Shown here: positions 16,295 to 25,021 of the stretch, one piece after another
How positions within the stretch are numbered: the first letter of the stretch is position 1
How the letters are laid out: each line of letters begins with the position of its first letter
The notes under the pieces: model-generated
Databases searched by the model: none
What the model was told of the DNA's origin: nothing
Seen by the model: the letters and a program-made list of their open reading frames with translations, nothing else
Translations under genes and position numbers: made by a program
NCBI RefSeq assembly: GCF_024732245.1
Contig: NZ_CP093845.1
Location: 806,001-870,000 of the forward strand
DNA: 64,000 bases
Reading direction: 5' to 3'
From: Dietzia sp. B32
GTDB taxonomy: Bacteria > Actinomycetota > Actinomycetes > Mycobacteriales > Mycobacteriaceae

Positions 16295-18027
16295 TTCGAT
16301 TCGCCGCTCACGGCGACGGGCTGGCGGCGCAGGTCGCGCTTGAGCAGTTTGCCCACGGCGTTGCGGGGCAGCTCGGGGCGCACCTCGAGTCGCTCGGGCA
16401 GTTGATACGAGCCGATCCTGCGGTCCCGCAGGAATGACACCAGCTCCTCGAGCGTGAGGCTCTGCCCTTCGCGCAGCGCGACGACGGCGGCGACCCGCTC
16501 CCCCAGGACCTCATCGCGGTCGCCGATCACGGCGACCTCGGCGACGGCCGGGTGCTCGGCGATCATGGCCTCCAGCGCCACGGGGGCGATGTTCATGCCG
16601 CCGCGGATGATGAGGTCCTTGTTGCGGTCGACGTACTCGAGGAACCGCCCGTCCTCGCCGGCGATCTCGAACACGTCTCCGGTGCACAGGCGACCCTGCT
16701 CGTCGAAGGGGCTCGAGAGGTTCTCGCCGTCGAGGTAGCCGGCGAACACGGTGGGCCCGTCGATGCGCAGCTCGCCCGGGACGCCCGCGGTGGTGATGTC
16801 CTCCCCCGTCTCGAGGTCCACCAGGTGCACGCCCACGCGGTCGCCCAGGAACACCTCCCACTCCACGCCCGGCGCGCCGTGGCGCGGGAAGAAGCGGGCC
16901 CGCTCGTCGGGGTTCGGGAAGTCCTCGGGCAGCGACTGCAGGGCCAGGCCCTCGTTGGAGCCGAAGTTGTTGATCACGCTGAGGCCGAACCGGTCCTGCC
17001 AGCCGCGCACCATGGCCGGCTGCAGCGGCGCCGAGCCGGAGCCGAGCTGTTCGAGGCTGGACAGGTCGACCTTGGCCAGCAGTGCGTCGTTGTTGAGCAG
17101 CATCCACAGCAGCGCCGGCGGGGCCAGCGTGTAGGTGACGCGCTCGCCTGCGATCTGCGCGAAGAAGGTGGGCGCGTCGAACGGGTGGTGCTGGACCAGC
17201 AGGCTGCCGGTGAACAGCCAGGGCAGGAACATGCCGCTGATCCCGGCCATGTTGATCATGGGGAACGGGTTGAGCAGGACGCTGTCCACGGTGACCTTGG
17301 GCCCGGAGGTGGTGCCGTCGCCGATGGACACCCACTCGTAGTCGGCGCGCGGGACGCCCTTGGGCTCGCCCTCGGTGCCGGAGGTCCAGCACAGGGTGAC
17401 GCAGTGGTTGGGGTCGTGGGAGTGCTCGGCGCGCCATGCCTCGACGCGGGCGCGGTCCGCGTCGCTCGCGGGGCCGGAGACGATGTGGGCGTCGGCGACC
17501 TCACCGGCCTCGGAGGCGGCGCCGACGGTGAGCACGACCGGCTGCGGGGACATGGCCGAGCGGGCGGCGATCGACTCCGCGGCGGGGCTGCGGTCCTGGA
17601 AACGGCTGGTCGTGAGGATCGCCCGGAAGCCGGCCTTGCGGCCCATGGTGCTCAGTTCGTACTCGCGGTACTGCATCGCCAACGGGGAGGCGACCGCCCC
17701 GATCGCCCAGGTGGCCAGCAGGGCCTCGGCCAGCTCCACCGAGTTGGGCATCTGGATCCCCACGACGTCACCCGCGCGCACCCCGTGCTCCAGCAGACGG
17801 GCCGCCAGGTGCACCACCTCGTCGTCGACCTCGTTCCAGGTGAGCCGCCGCGGCGGCGAACCCACCAGGGACTCGCGGTTGAGGGGGTCGACCACGGCCA
17901 CGGCGTCGCCGCGCTCGGCGACCCGGGCGAGGAACTCGCCGTACAGGGTGCGGTCGTCCCACCAGCCGCGGGCGCGGTAGTCGGCCACGCGCTCGGGTGA
18001 GTGCATCCCCTCGGTGAACTGGACCAT
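16291..18027 (-). CDS. class I adenylate-forming acyl-CoA synthetase
   Basis: 578 residues, ATG at 18027 with AAGGAGA 7 nt upstream. AMP-binding motifs are intact: TLCWTSGTEGEPKGVPR (ATP loop), NNFGSNEGLALQSLPEDF (acyl/adenine pocket), LCTGDVFEIAGEDGRFLEYVDRNKDLIIRGGMNIAP (hinge with the conserved Asp) and the catalytic Lys in NAVGKLLKRDLR. It would convert a carboxylic acid to its CoA thioester with ATP. The neighbouring carotenoid-cleavage oxygenase and thiolases suggest an apocarotenoid, stilbene-derived or terpenoid acid rather than an ordinary fatty acid; this is inference. Followed by the flavoprotein with a 4-nt overlap. Confidence 0.9.
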   Translation of the reverse strand: MVQFTEGMHSPERVADYRARGWWDDRTLYGEFLARVAERGDAVAVVDPLNRESLVGSPPRRLTWNEVDDEVVHLAARLLEHGVRAGDVVGIQMPNSVELAEALLATWAIGAVASPLAMQYREYELSTMGRKAGFRAILTTSRFQDRSPAAESIAARSAMSPQPVVLTVGAASEAGEVADAHIVSGPASDADRARVEAWRAEHSHDPNHCVTLCWTSGTEGEPKGVPRADYEWVSIGDGTTSGPKVTVDSVLLNPFPMINMAGISGMFLPWLFTGSLLVQHHPFDAPTFFAQIAGERVTYTLAPPALLWMLLNNDALLAKVDLSSLEQLGSGSAPLQPAMVRGWQDRFGLSVINNFGSNEGLALQSLPEDFPNPDERARFFPRHGAPGVEWEVFLGDRVGVHLVDLETGEDITTAGVPGELRIDGPTVFAGYLDGENLSSPFDEQGRLCTGDVFEIAGEDGRFLEYVDRNKDLIIRGGMNIAPVALEAMIAEHPAVAEVAVIGDRDEVLGERVAAVVALREGQSLTLEELVSFLRDRRIGSYQLPERLEVRPELPRNAVGKLLKRDLRRQPVAVSGESK

Positions 18028-18085
18028 CTGTCTGTCTCCTTGAATCGGACGTGCGTGGATGGGGGGTGGAACCGGTGCGGGCCCG

Positions 18086-19603
18086 TCAGAGCCGCAGCGC
18101 GTCGGCCATCGAGTCGTGGGTGCGCCAGCCGGGGATCTCCGCGCCCGACGCCCAGGTGGAGTGGGTACCGGAGGACACCCGCTCGGGCAGGCGAACGCGC
18201 GCGATCGGCCCGTCCTCGACCCGCTGCGCGTCGAGAACCAGGCACTCGGACAGGTCGCGGTTCATGTCGACGGTGATGGTGATGAGGTAGCCGTCGTCCT
18301 CGGCGGTGGCGCCGACGCGCGGGGCCATGGCGGTCTCGCTGCAGAACACGCCCTCCTCGAACTCGTAGGAGGTCTCGGCGCCGGTGAGCAGGTCGTGCTT
18401 GACCACGCCGTTGAACAGGAACCAGCCGGGCTTGTTCTGCGCGGCGTAGGTGTAGCGGTACTCCTGCCCGCGGAGGCGGTCGTTGATCATCCCGAACTCG
18501 GTGACGCGGTCCGACAGGTCGTACTCGCGGACCTGCCCGGTACGCATGTTGAGGTGCCAGCGGTGCAGGCGGGTGCCCATGCGGTCGGCGGCGAGGAAGC
18601 GGAACGCACGCTCGTAGGCGGTGCCCACGCCGGTGTCGCCCGGTAGGGGGAACTTCTGGAAGAAGCCGTCGAGGATGACCTCGTCGCCACTTTCGTAGGC
18701 GTTGGTCCAGTGCAGGACGAAGGTGGGGTCGGCCTCGAACCACACGATGTCCTCGGCGCTGCCGCGGCGCGGGATCACGGCCAGGCGGGTGGGGATGTCC
18801 GGGTAGAAGCGGTTGGCGTACTTGCCGTGGGCCAGCGCTTCGGGGTCCCAGAACAGCGGGCAGTCGTTGAGGATCGCGTAGTTCTCGGTGTACGCCATGT
18901 CGTGCGGCAGACGCGGCCCGGGCAGCGGGACCTCGGTGTAGTGGACCAGCGTGTCGTTCGAGTCGACCACCCCGTAGTGCATGTAGGGGGCCTCGGTGCC
19001 GTAGTTGAAGAACAGCATCTCGCCGGTGGCCAGGTCGACCTTCGGGTGCGCGGACACGCCCAGGTCGGTGGGGAACGCCCCGTCCCAGGTGGCCTTGCCG
19101 CGGGTCTCCAGGGTGAGCGGGTCGAGCTGGTACAGGTCGCCGCACTGGTAGAAGCTGGTCAGCGCCCGGCCGTTGTGGACGGTGACGTCGGTGCTGGAGG
19201 AGTCCTTGAGCAGGCCGCGCGCGCCCCACCCGTGGTCGACCCGGGCGGCGGTCGGCTTCTCGGCGATGCCCGGCCACAGCGGCCCGCCGGCCTCCTGCTC
19301 GGCGAGCAGCCCGTCGGTGCGGACGAAGCGGTTGCGGTAGAACGCCTCGCCGTCGCGGAAGCCCACGACGTGCATCATCGCGTCACCGTCGAAGGGGTGG
19401 TAGATGCCCGACAGTGCGTTGTGCACCGGGTTCTCGGTGTTGCGCAGGTAGACGCCGTCGAGGTCGTCGGGCAGGTCGCCGATCACCTCGAGGTCGTCGG
19501 CCGCGCGCTCGGTGTGCTGCGGGCGCCAGGGGCCGGTGCGGTAGGGGTGGTCGTCGTCGGCGGGCAGCGTGCTGAGGATGCGGCCCAGAACCTCGGTCTC
19601 CAT
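18086..19603 (-). CDS. carotenoid-cleavage-type dioxygenase (RPE65/CCD family)
   Basis: 505 residues, ATG at 19603 behind AAAGGA. All four iron-ligand histidines are recognisable: His186 (AHPKVD), His234 (PHDMAYTENYAILND), His298 (FVLHWTNAYE) and His481 (GTHSTW). The N-terminal GVYLRNTENPV and HPFDGDAMMH segments are also typical. These non-haem Fe(II) enzymes split a double bond with O2 to give two carbonyls, acting on carotenoids, apocarotenals or lignostilbenes. No signal peptide is seen, so it is probably cytosolic. It sits between a CoA ligase and two thiolases on the same strand, pointing to catabolism, not pigment synthesis. Confidence 0.93.
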   Translation of the reverse strand: METEVLGRILSTLPADDDHPYRTGPWRPQHTERAADDLEVIGDLPDDLDGVYLRNTENPVHNALSGIYHPFDGDAMMHVVGFRDGEAFYRNRFVRTDGLLAEQEAGGPLWPGIAEKPTAARVDHGWGARGLLKDSSSTDVTVHNGRALTSFYQCGDLYQLDPLTLETRGKATWDGAFPTDLGVSAHPKVDLATGEMLFFNYGTEAPYMHYGVVDSNDTLVHYTEVPLPGPRLPHDMAYTENYAILNDCPLFWDPEALAHGKYANRFYPDIPTRLAVIPRRGSAEDIVWFEADPTFVLHWTNAYESGDEVILDGFFQKFPLPGDTGVGTAYERAFRFLAADRMGTRLHRWHLNMRTGQVREYDLSDRVTEFGMINDRLRGQEYRYTYAAQNKPGWFLFNGVVKHDLLTGAETSYEFEEGVFCSETAMAPRVGATAEDDGYLITITVDMNRDLSECLVLDAQRVEDGPIARVRLPERVSSGTHSTWASGAEIPGWRTHDSMADALRL

Positions 19604-19660
19604 GGGGTGGTCCTTTCGGTCAGAGAAGTGGGGGGGTGCGCGGTGCGAGCGGTTCGGCGC

Positions 19661-20875
19661 TCAGCGGGCGGCCTCGAGGATCAGCGCGGTGCCCAGCCCG
19701 GCGGCGCCACTGACGGCGGCGGTGGCGTAGCGGCCACCACCCACGCGCAGCTGCTCGACGGCCTGGATCGTGAGGATCGCGCCGGTGGCTCCGAAGGCGT
19801 GGCCCATGGCGATGGTGCCGCCGTTGACGTTGAAGCGGTCGTCACCGAAGCCGCACTCGCGTTGGATCTTCAGGCAGAACGCGGAGAACGCCTCGGCGAA
19901 CTCCACCACGTCCATCTGGTCCGGGGTGAGGTCGGCGCGGGTGAGGGCGCACCCGATGGCGGCCTGTCCGGCGCCGAGCATGCGCACCGGGTCGGCGCCG
20001 ACGGAGGCGCCGGCGACGATGCGCGCCAGGGGTGTGAGGCCGGCACGCACGGCGGCGGCGAGCGTGCCGACGACGACGAGGGCCGCTCCGTCCGCGAGCG
20101 AGGGCGACGTTCCCCGGGTGTGCAGGTGGTCGATCCTGTCCAGTTCCGGGAGGTGTTCCAGGGCGAGGGCGTCCTGTCCGTCGGCGCCGAGGGCGGCGAA
20201 CGCGGGCTCCAGGGTGGCGAGCTGCTCGGCGGTGACCGGGCGCATCAGCTCGTCGCGGCTGAGCACCACCCGGCCGTCGGCGTCGCGGACCGGCATCAGG
20301 GTGGAGTCGAAGAACCCACGGTCCCACGCGCGGGCCGCCAGCTCCTGGGTGCGGACACCGTAGGCGTCGAGTTCTTCGCGGGTCAGCCCGAGTTCGGTGG
20401 CCCCGATGTCAGCGGCGATGCCCATGTGGACGCTGCCGATGGACGAGATGACCTCCGCATCCGCCCAGAGAGGGCCGCGATCGGCGAACATCGGCGCCTG
20501 GGAGACCGACTCCACTCCCCCGGCCACGATGAGGTCGGCCTGCCCGGAGCCGATGAGCCCGGCCGCGTTCTTGATGGCGTCGATGCCGGAGGCGCAGAAG
20601 CGGTTGACCGTCTGACCGGCGACCGAGTGGTCCCAGCCGGCGGTGAGCGCGGCGGTGCGGGCCAGGTTGGCGCCCTGGGCCCCGGTCTGGGTGGCCGAGC
20701 CGAGGATGATGTCGTCGACCGCCGCCGGGTCGAGGCCCACGCTGTCGACCAGTCCGTTCAGGAGCTGCTCGACCAGGCTCAGCGGGGTGATCCCGGCGAG
20801 CGCTCCGCCGGCGTGGCCCTTGCCGCGCGGGGTGCGCAGCGAGCCCAGGATGTAGACCTCGCGACCGGCGCTCAT
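19661..20875 (-). CDS. thiolase (acetyl-CoA acetyltransferase family) with Ser in place of the second catalytic Cys
   Basis: 404 residues, ATG at 20875 overlapping the next gene's stop (ATGA). Clear thiolase: nucleophile Cys94 in NRFCASGIDA, GGTIAMGHAFGATGA with His359, NEAF-loop equivalent EFAEAFSAF. The C-terminal motif, normally C-x-G-G-G-x-G, reads AAVSGAAGLGTA, so the proton-transfer Cys is Ser389. Such proteins may still cleave 3-ketoacyl-CoA slowly or prefer another thiol chemistry. Lies between the SCP-x-like thiolase and the carotenoid-type oxygenase in one operon, likely performing the thiolytic step of side-chain degradation. Confidence 0.9.
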   Translation of the reverse strand: MSAGREVYILGSLRTPRGKGHAGGALAGITPLSLVEQLLNGLVDSVGLDPAAVDDIILGSATQTGAQGANLARTAALTAGWDHSVAGQTVNRFCASGIDAIKNAAGLIGSGQADLIVAGGVESVSQAPMFADRGPLWADAEVISSIGSVHMGIAADIGATELGLTREELDAYGVRTQELAARAWDRGFFDSTLMPVRDADGRVVLSRDELMRPVTAEQLATLEPAFAALGADGQDALALEHLPELDRIDHLHTRGTSPSLADGAALVVVGTLAAAVRAGLTPLARIVAGASVGADPVRMLGAGQAAIGCALTRADLTPDQMDVVEFAEAFSAFCLKIQRECGFGDDRFNVNGGTIAMGHAFGATGAILTIQAVEQLRVGGGRYATAAVSGAAGLGTALILEAAR

Positions 20876-22110
20876 CGGACACCCCGGGTGAGGACGGTGG
20901 CGACGGCGGTGGTGAACGAGCCGCCCACATTGACGGTCATGGCGGTGCGGGCTCCGTCGACCTGTTGCTCGCCCGCACGGCCGGTGACCTGGTTCGCGGC
21001 GTCGAGCACCATGCGCACGCCGGTGGCACCGACCGGGTGGCCGTCGGCGAGCAGTCCGCCGCCCGGGTTGACGGGCAGCCGGCCGTCGCGGTCGATCGCA
21101 CCCTCGGCGACGGCGGCACCGCCGGCGCCGGGTGCGGCCAGGCCCATGTGTTCGATGGTGACGATGCCGTTGATGGAGAAGCAGTCGTGGATCTCGGCCA
21201 CGTCGAGGTCGTCGACCCCGTCCAGACCGGCCCGGCGGTAGGCGTCCTCGACCGCACCCGCCAGGTGCGGGAACATGTGCTCCGCTCCTGCGCTCTGGGC
21301 GAGCTTGTCGGCCAGCAGCAGGGTGGAGGTGCGGTGGCCGAATCCCGCGAGCACGGCCTCGTTCCCCAGATCCGCGCCCGTGCGCTCGGCCCAGGCCTCG
21401 GCGAAGCGGCGGCTGACGAGGACGACGCCGGCGGCGCCGTCGGTGATGCGACCGCAGTCGGTCTTGCGGAGCATGCCCTCGACGAGTGGGTTCGCATAGT
21501 CGTCCGGAGTGAACGCGGCCGGCTCGAGGTCCCAGGCCCGGGTCTGGGCCTGGGCGTTGCGGCGGCCGTTGGCGAAGGCGATCTCCGCGAACCGGCCCAG
21601 GTGTGCGGGGTCCAGGCCGTAGCGGGTGTCGTACTCGGCGGCGATCTCGGCGAACAGGGCCGGCCAGGCGAACTCGGCATCGAGTGCCTCGCGGCCGGCC
21701 CACGCGGCGGTGCCGAGGTTGTCGGCGGCCTGCTTGGCGGAGACGTTGCGCATGAGTTCGATGCCCAGCACGAGGGCGACGTCGTATCGGCCCGAGGCGA
21801 TGTCCGCGCTCGCGGCGAGCACGGCGGTGGACCCGGAGGCGCAGGCCGCCTCGTGCCGGGTGCTGGGCACGCCGTCCAGGGCGGGCTCGGCGGCCACGAC
21901 CATGCCTCCGAGCTGCGCCTGTCCGGAGAACAGTTCGCCGGCGAGGTTGCCCACGTGGATCACGTCCACGTCGCTCGCGTCGATCCGGGCGCCGGCGAGT
22001 GTGGCCGGGATGACCTCGGTGAACATGTCGAACAGGCCCAGGCCCTCCGACGACCACTTGCGCGCGAAGTCGGTCCGGCCGCCGCCGAGGACGTACACGG
22101 GCTCACTCAT
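20872..22110 (-). CDS. SCP-x-type thiolase-like protein
   Basis: 412 residues, ATG at 22110. Belongs to the lipid-transfer-protein/SCP-x thiolase branch: EAACASGSTAVLAA with the nucleophile Cys near residue 90, AEIHDCFSINGIVTIEHMGL, NPGGGLLADGHPVGATGVRM with the active-site His, and a C-terminus VNVGGSFTTAVATVL lacking the classical second Cys. Members act in sterol side-chain and branched acyl-CoA cleavage, some as aldolases (Ltp2-like). First gene of the minus-strand operon; a sigma70-like promoter (-35 and -10 at 22252-22257 and 22229-22234) precedes it. Confidence 0.88.
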   Translation of the reverse strand: MSEPVYVLGGGRTDFARKWSSEGLGLFDMFTEVIPATLAGARIDASDVDVIHVGNLAGELFSGQAQLGGMVVAAEPALDGVPSTRHEAACASGSTAVLAASADIASGRYDVALVLGIELMRNVSAKQAADNLGTAAWAGREALDAEFAWPALFAEIAAEYDTRYGLDPAHLGRFAEIAFANGRRNAQAQTRAWDLEPAAFTPDDYANPLVEGMLRKTDCGRITDGAAGVVLVSRRFAEAWAERTGADLGNEAVLAGFGHRTSTLLLADKLAQSAGAEHMFPHLAGAVEDAYRRAGLDGVDDLDVAEIHDCFSINGIVTIEHMGLAAPGAGGAAVAEGAIDRDGRLPVNPGGGLLADGHPVGATGVRMVLDAANQVTGRAGEQQVDGARTAMTVNVGGSFTTAVATVLTRGVR

Positions 22111-22228
22111 CTGGTCCTACCTCCACCCGACGGGAACGCTGTCCCGCCCGCATCTGTTCGTCTCTTCGCTCCGTGACCCGACGCCCGGCCCGACACGGAC
22201 GAGAGTGGCGCAGGTCACGCCTGTCGTC

Positions 22229-22257
22229 AATGTAGCGCCACCCGGCGATTACTACAA
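22229..22257 (-). promoter_or_regulatory. sigma70-like promoter of the thiolase/oxygenase operon
   Basis: On the minus strand TTGTAG (22257-22252) and TACATT (22234-22229) are separated by exactly 17 nt, each matching 4 of 6 consensus positions, about 120 nt before the first thiolase ATG. The divergent HxlR-type regulator starts on the other side, so this 276-bp gap probably holds its operator. Confidence 0.5.
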
Positions 22258-22386
22258 CAGTGAAAGCGTGATGACCACCGTAAGGCCAGCTGAAGCAACA
22301 GTCGGCAGTAGATCACTTCACATGCGCGAGCACTGCGCCGCGGCTGATACGCTGGCCCGAGTCGCAAATCGGGAGGTGGTGGCGGC

Positions 22387-23328
22387 ATGGCGGTCCCGAC
22401 CGCGCAGGACCAGGCCGCGTCCGTCCCCGGCCTGGGGCGGGCCCTGGTGATCGTGGGCGATTCGTGGGGCCTGCGGATCGTGCGCGCGATCTTCGTGGGC
22501 CACCGCAGCTTCGGCGCGCTCCGCCAGGCGCTCGGCATCTCCGACGCCGTCCTGGCGCGGCGCCTGGCCGACCTCGTGGCCGACGGCGTGCTCACCCATC
22601 CGGACGACGATCCCGACCCCGGATCGCGGGAGTACCGGCTGACCGACGCCGGCAAGGACCTGTGGCGCGTGATGGTCGCCATCCGCTCGTGGGATCAGTC
22701 TTGGGCCGGCCCCGCCCACGGCGACTCGGAGATCGAACTGCTACACCGCCCGTGCGGGCAGGCCACCCATCCGGTCCTGGGCTGCGGCGCGTGTGGTGCC
22801 ATCGGGCTCCGCGCCCGCGACATCACTGCCCGGCCGGACGCGAACCTGCTGCGCGACGTCCGTGCCACCCGCTCCCGCCGCGCGACCCGCTCGGATGGGC
22901 CGATCGACTCCTCCCGCGTCCTGGGCGACCACTGGGCCTCGCTCGTCCTGGCGTGCGCCCTCATGGGCGACGTCCACTTCCAGGATTTCCAGGACAGCCT
23001 GGACATCTCCCCCGCCACCCTGACCAGCCGGCTGAAGGACTTCGTCGACGCCGGGATCCTCACCCGGGAGTCGCACCGGGAGGGCGGGCGGCGGCAGGTC
23101 TACCGCCTCACCCCTGCCGGGCAGGACTTCTTCCCCGTCTCGGCGATGCTCAACGACTGGGCGAGGAGTTGGCTGGCCGACGACGGCCACTCGGGGCTGT
23201 CCATGATCCACCGCGCATGCGGGGCGGAGCTCCTCCCGCAGTTCACGTGCAACTGCTGCAACGGGGTCCTCGAGCGCAGCGAGGTGCGGTTCCGGGGCGG
23301 CAACCTCGTGGGCGCGCCCCAGCCCTGA
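22387..23328 (+). CDS. double HxlR-type winged-helix regulator with two Cys-rich segments
   Basis: 313 residues, ATG at 22387 behind GGGAGG. Two HxlR (MarR-like winged helix) domains lie in one chain: residues about 10-105 (GDSWGLRIVRAIFVGHRSFGALRQALGISDAVLARRLADL) and 180-275 (GDHWASLVLACALMGDVHFQDFQDSLDISPATLTSRLKDF). Each is followed by a short Cys segment, HRPCGQATHPVLGCGACG and HRACGAELLPQFTCNCCNG, resembling a metal-binding knuckle. HxlR proteins normally work as homodimers, so this is probably an intramolecular dimer. Divergent from the oxygenase/thiolase operon and upstream of a CoA ligase, hence the likely regulator of both. Confidence 0.88.
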   Translation: MAVPTAQDQAASVPGLGRALVIVGDSWGLRIVRAIFVGHRSFGALRQALGISDAVLARRLADLVADGVLTHPDDDPDPGSREYRLTDAGKDLWRVMVAIRSWDQSWAGPAHGDSEIELLHRPCGQATHPVLGCGACGAIGLRARDITARPDANLLRDVRATRSRRATRSDGPIDSSRVLGDHWASLVLACALMGDVHFQDFQDSLDISPATLTSRLKDFVDAGILTRESHREGGRRQVYRLTPAGQDFFPVSAMLNDWARSWLADDGHSGLSMIHRACGAELLPQFTCNCCNGVLERSEVRFRGGNLVGAPQP

Positions 23329-23401
23329 ACGGGGCACGAGGGCCGGGGCACGCCGGGAATTGGGATTAACCTGACGTGACACTCACCTTCAGGAGGTTGG
23401 C

Positions 23402-25021
23402 ATCGCCACCACACACCCGGGCCCCGGCTCCCCCGCCCTCTCTTCGCCCGCAATCACCTCGTTCCTTCGTCGCCACACCCTCGAGCAGCCGGGGCGCACC
23501 GCGCTGATCGACGGTGCCACCGGCGAGTCGCTCACCTACCCCGACCTGCTCGGCCGGGTCCTGGCCCAGGCCGAGCAGTTCCGCGCGGCGGGCATCGCAC
23601 CGGGCGACCGCGTGGGCATCCTCGGGGTGAACTCCCTGCCCTACGCCGTCACGCTTCTCGCCCTGTCCGAGGTGGGCGCGATCGCGGTGCCCCAGAACAC
23701 CCGGCTCCACGCCGCGGAGCTGACGACCAACCTGCAGGATGCCGGGGTCACCGCGCTCGTCGCCGACTCGGCACACCGGGAGGCGGCGACGTCGATCGCG
23801 GACGACCTCGTCGTCGTCGCCCGGTTCCTCCTGGACGGCACCGCGGAAGGATGGACCCCGCTCGATCGCGCCGCCGCCACCGTAGATACGGCGACCCTCG
23901 CCGCCACCCCGGTGCCGGACGAGTCCCACGGCGAGGCCACCTCCACCATCCTCTACACCAGTGGGACCACTGGCCGCGCCAAGGGCTGCATGCTCGCCCA
24001 ACGCACGTGGGTGGGGTACGCGCAGAACATGACGAGCTCCCTGCGGATGAACCGCGACGACACCTACCTCGCGTTCCTGCCGCTCTTCCACGTGGCGGGC
24101 CTCGGACTGCTCCACTCGCAGCTCATCCTCGGCGGCACCGTGGTCACGCAGGCCGCCGCCGACCCGGCGCAGATGCACGCCGCCGTGAAGAAGCACGGCG
24201 TCACCATCGTCATGGTGGTCCCGGGCATCTCCGGCCCGTTCGTCACCCACCCCGACGCGGCCCCGGCCGGGGACACGACACTGCGCCTGCTCGTCTCGGC
24301 CGTCGGGCTGGAGTCACGCGAGGTCATCGAGGCCACCCGTACCCGCCTCGGCGTGGAGTACATGGGCATCTACGGTCAGACGGAGTCCGGGACCAAGACC
24401 ACGTGGGCCACCCAGGATCAGGTGGACCGCAACCCGTCGACGTACGGAACCGTGATGCCGGCTCTGGCCTACCGACTCGTCGACGACGCCGGCCGTGACG
24501 TGGCGCCCGGCGAGCCCGGCGAGCTCTTGCTGCGGGGCAGCACGGTGATGCAGGGCTACTGGAACCGCCCGGCTGCCACCGCGGAGACCCTCGCCGGCGG
24601 CTGGCACCACACCGGCGACGTCTTTGTCCTCCAGGACGATGGCACGCTGCGGATGGTGGACCGGACCAAGTACCTCATCAAGACCGGCGGGGAGAACGTC
24701 TACCCGCAGGAGGTGGAGAACATCCTCAAGGTGCATCCGAAGGTCGCGGACGTGGCGGTGGCCGGAATCCCCGACGCCGAGTGGGGCGAGACGGTCAAGG
24801 CGTTCGTCATCCCCGAGCCCGGCGTCGAGCTGACCCGCGCGGAACTCGACGAGGCCGTCCGCACGGAGGTGGCCGGGTACAAGGCCCCGCGGTTCATCGA
24901 GTTCGTCGACCAGATCCCCCGCAACGTCTCCGGCAAGATCCTCAAGAACGAACTCACCGCCAGGCCCACCGACGAGTCTCAGCGCGTGGCGCGGAAGGGA
25001 CGCTCACGTGACGGGCACTGA
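23402..25021 (+). CDS. acyl-CoA synthetase with apparent AUC start
   Basis: Adenylate-forming enzyme: ILYTSGTTGRAKGCML (ATP loop), YMGIYGQTESGTKT, GWHHTGDVFVLQDDGTLRMVDRTKYLIKTGGENVYPQEVE and the catalytic Lys in NVSGKILKNEL. Recognisable sequence (FLRRHTLEQPGRTALIDGATGESLTYPDLLGRV in short segments) begins well before the first in-frame GTG at 23612. In that region the only plausible initiator is ATC at 23402, 5 nt after a perfect AGGAGG (23391-23396); from there the product has 539 residues. A one-base error joining the TTG at 23397 is the alternative. It overlaps the enoyl-CoA hydratase gene by 14 nt, forming a two-step acid-activation/hydration unit. Confidence 0.88.
   Translation: MATTHPGPGSPALSSPAITSFLRRHTLEQPGRTALIDGATGESLTYPDLLGRVLAQAEQFRAAGIAPGDRVGILGVNSLPYAVTLLALSEVGAIAVPQNTRLHAAELTTNLQDAGVTALVADSAHREAATSIADDLVVVARFLLDGTAEGWTPLDRAAATVDTATLAATPVPDESHGEATSTILYTSGTTGRAKGCMLAQRTWVGYAQNMTSSLRMNRDDTYLAFLPLFHVAGLGLLHSQLILGGTVVTQAAADPAQMHAAVKKHGVTIVMVVPGISGPFVTHPDAAPAGDTTLRLLVSAVGLESREVIEATRTRLGVEYMGIYGQTESGTKTTWATQDQVDRNPSTYGTVMPALAYRLVDDAGRDVAPGEPGELLLRGSTVMQGYWNRPAATAETLAGGWHHTGDVFVLQDDGTLRMVDRTKYLIKTGGENVYPQEVENILKVHPKVADVAVAGIPDAEWGETVKAFVIPEPGVELTRAELDEAVRTEVAGYKAPRFIEFVDQIPRNVSGKILKNELTARPTDESQRVARKGRSRDGH

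Noticed and set aside
22260-22321. Imperfect inverted repeat GTGAAAGCGTGAT ... ATCACTTCAC in the divergent HxlR promoter region
   Set aside because: Half sites differ and are about 40 bp apart; too weak to call an operator by eye.
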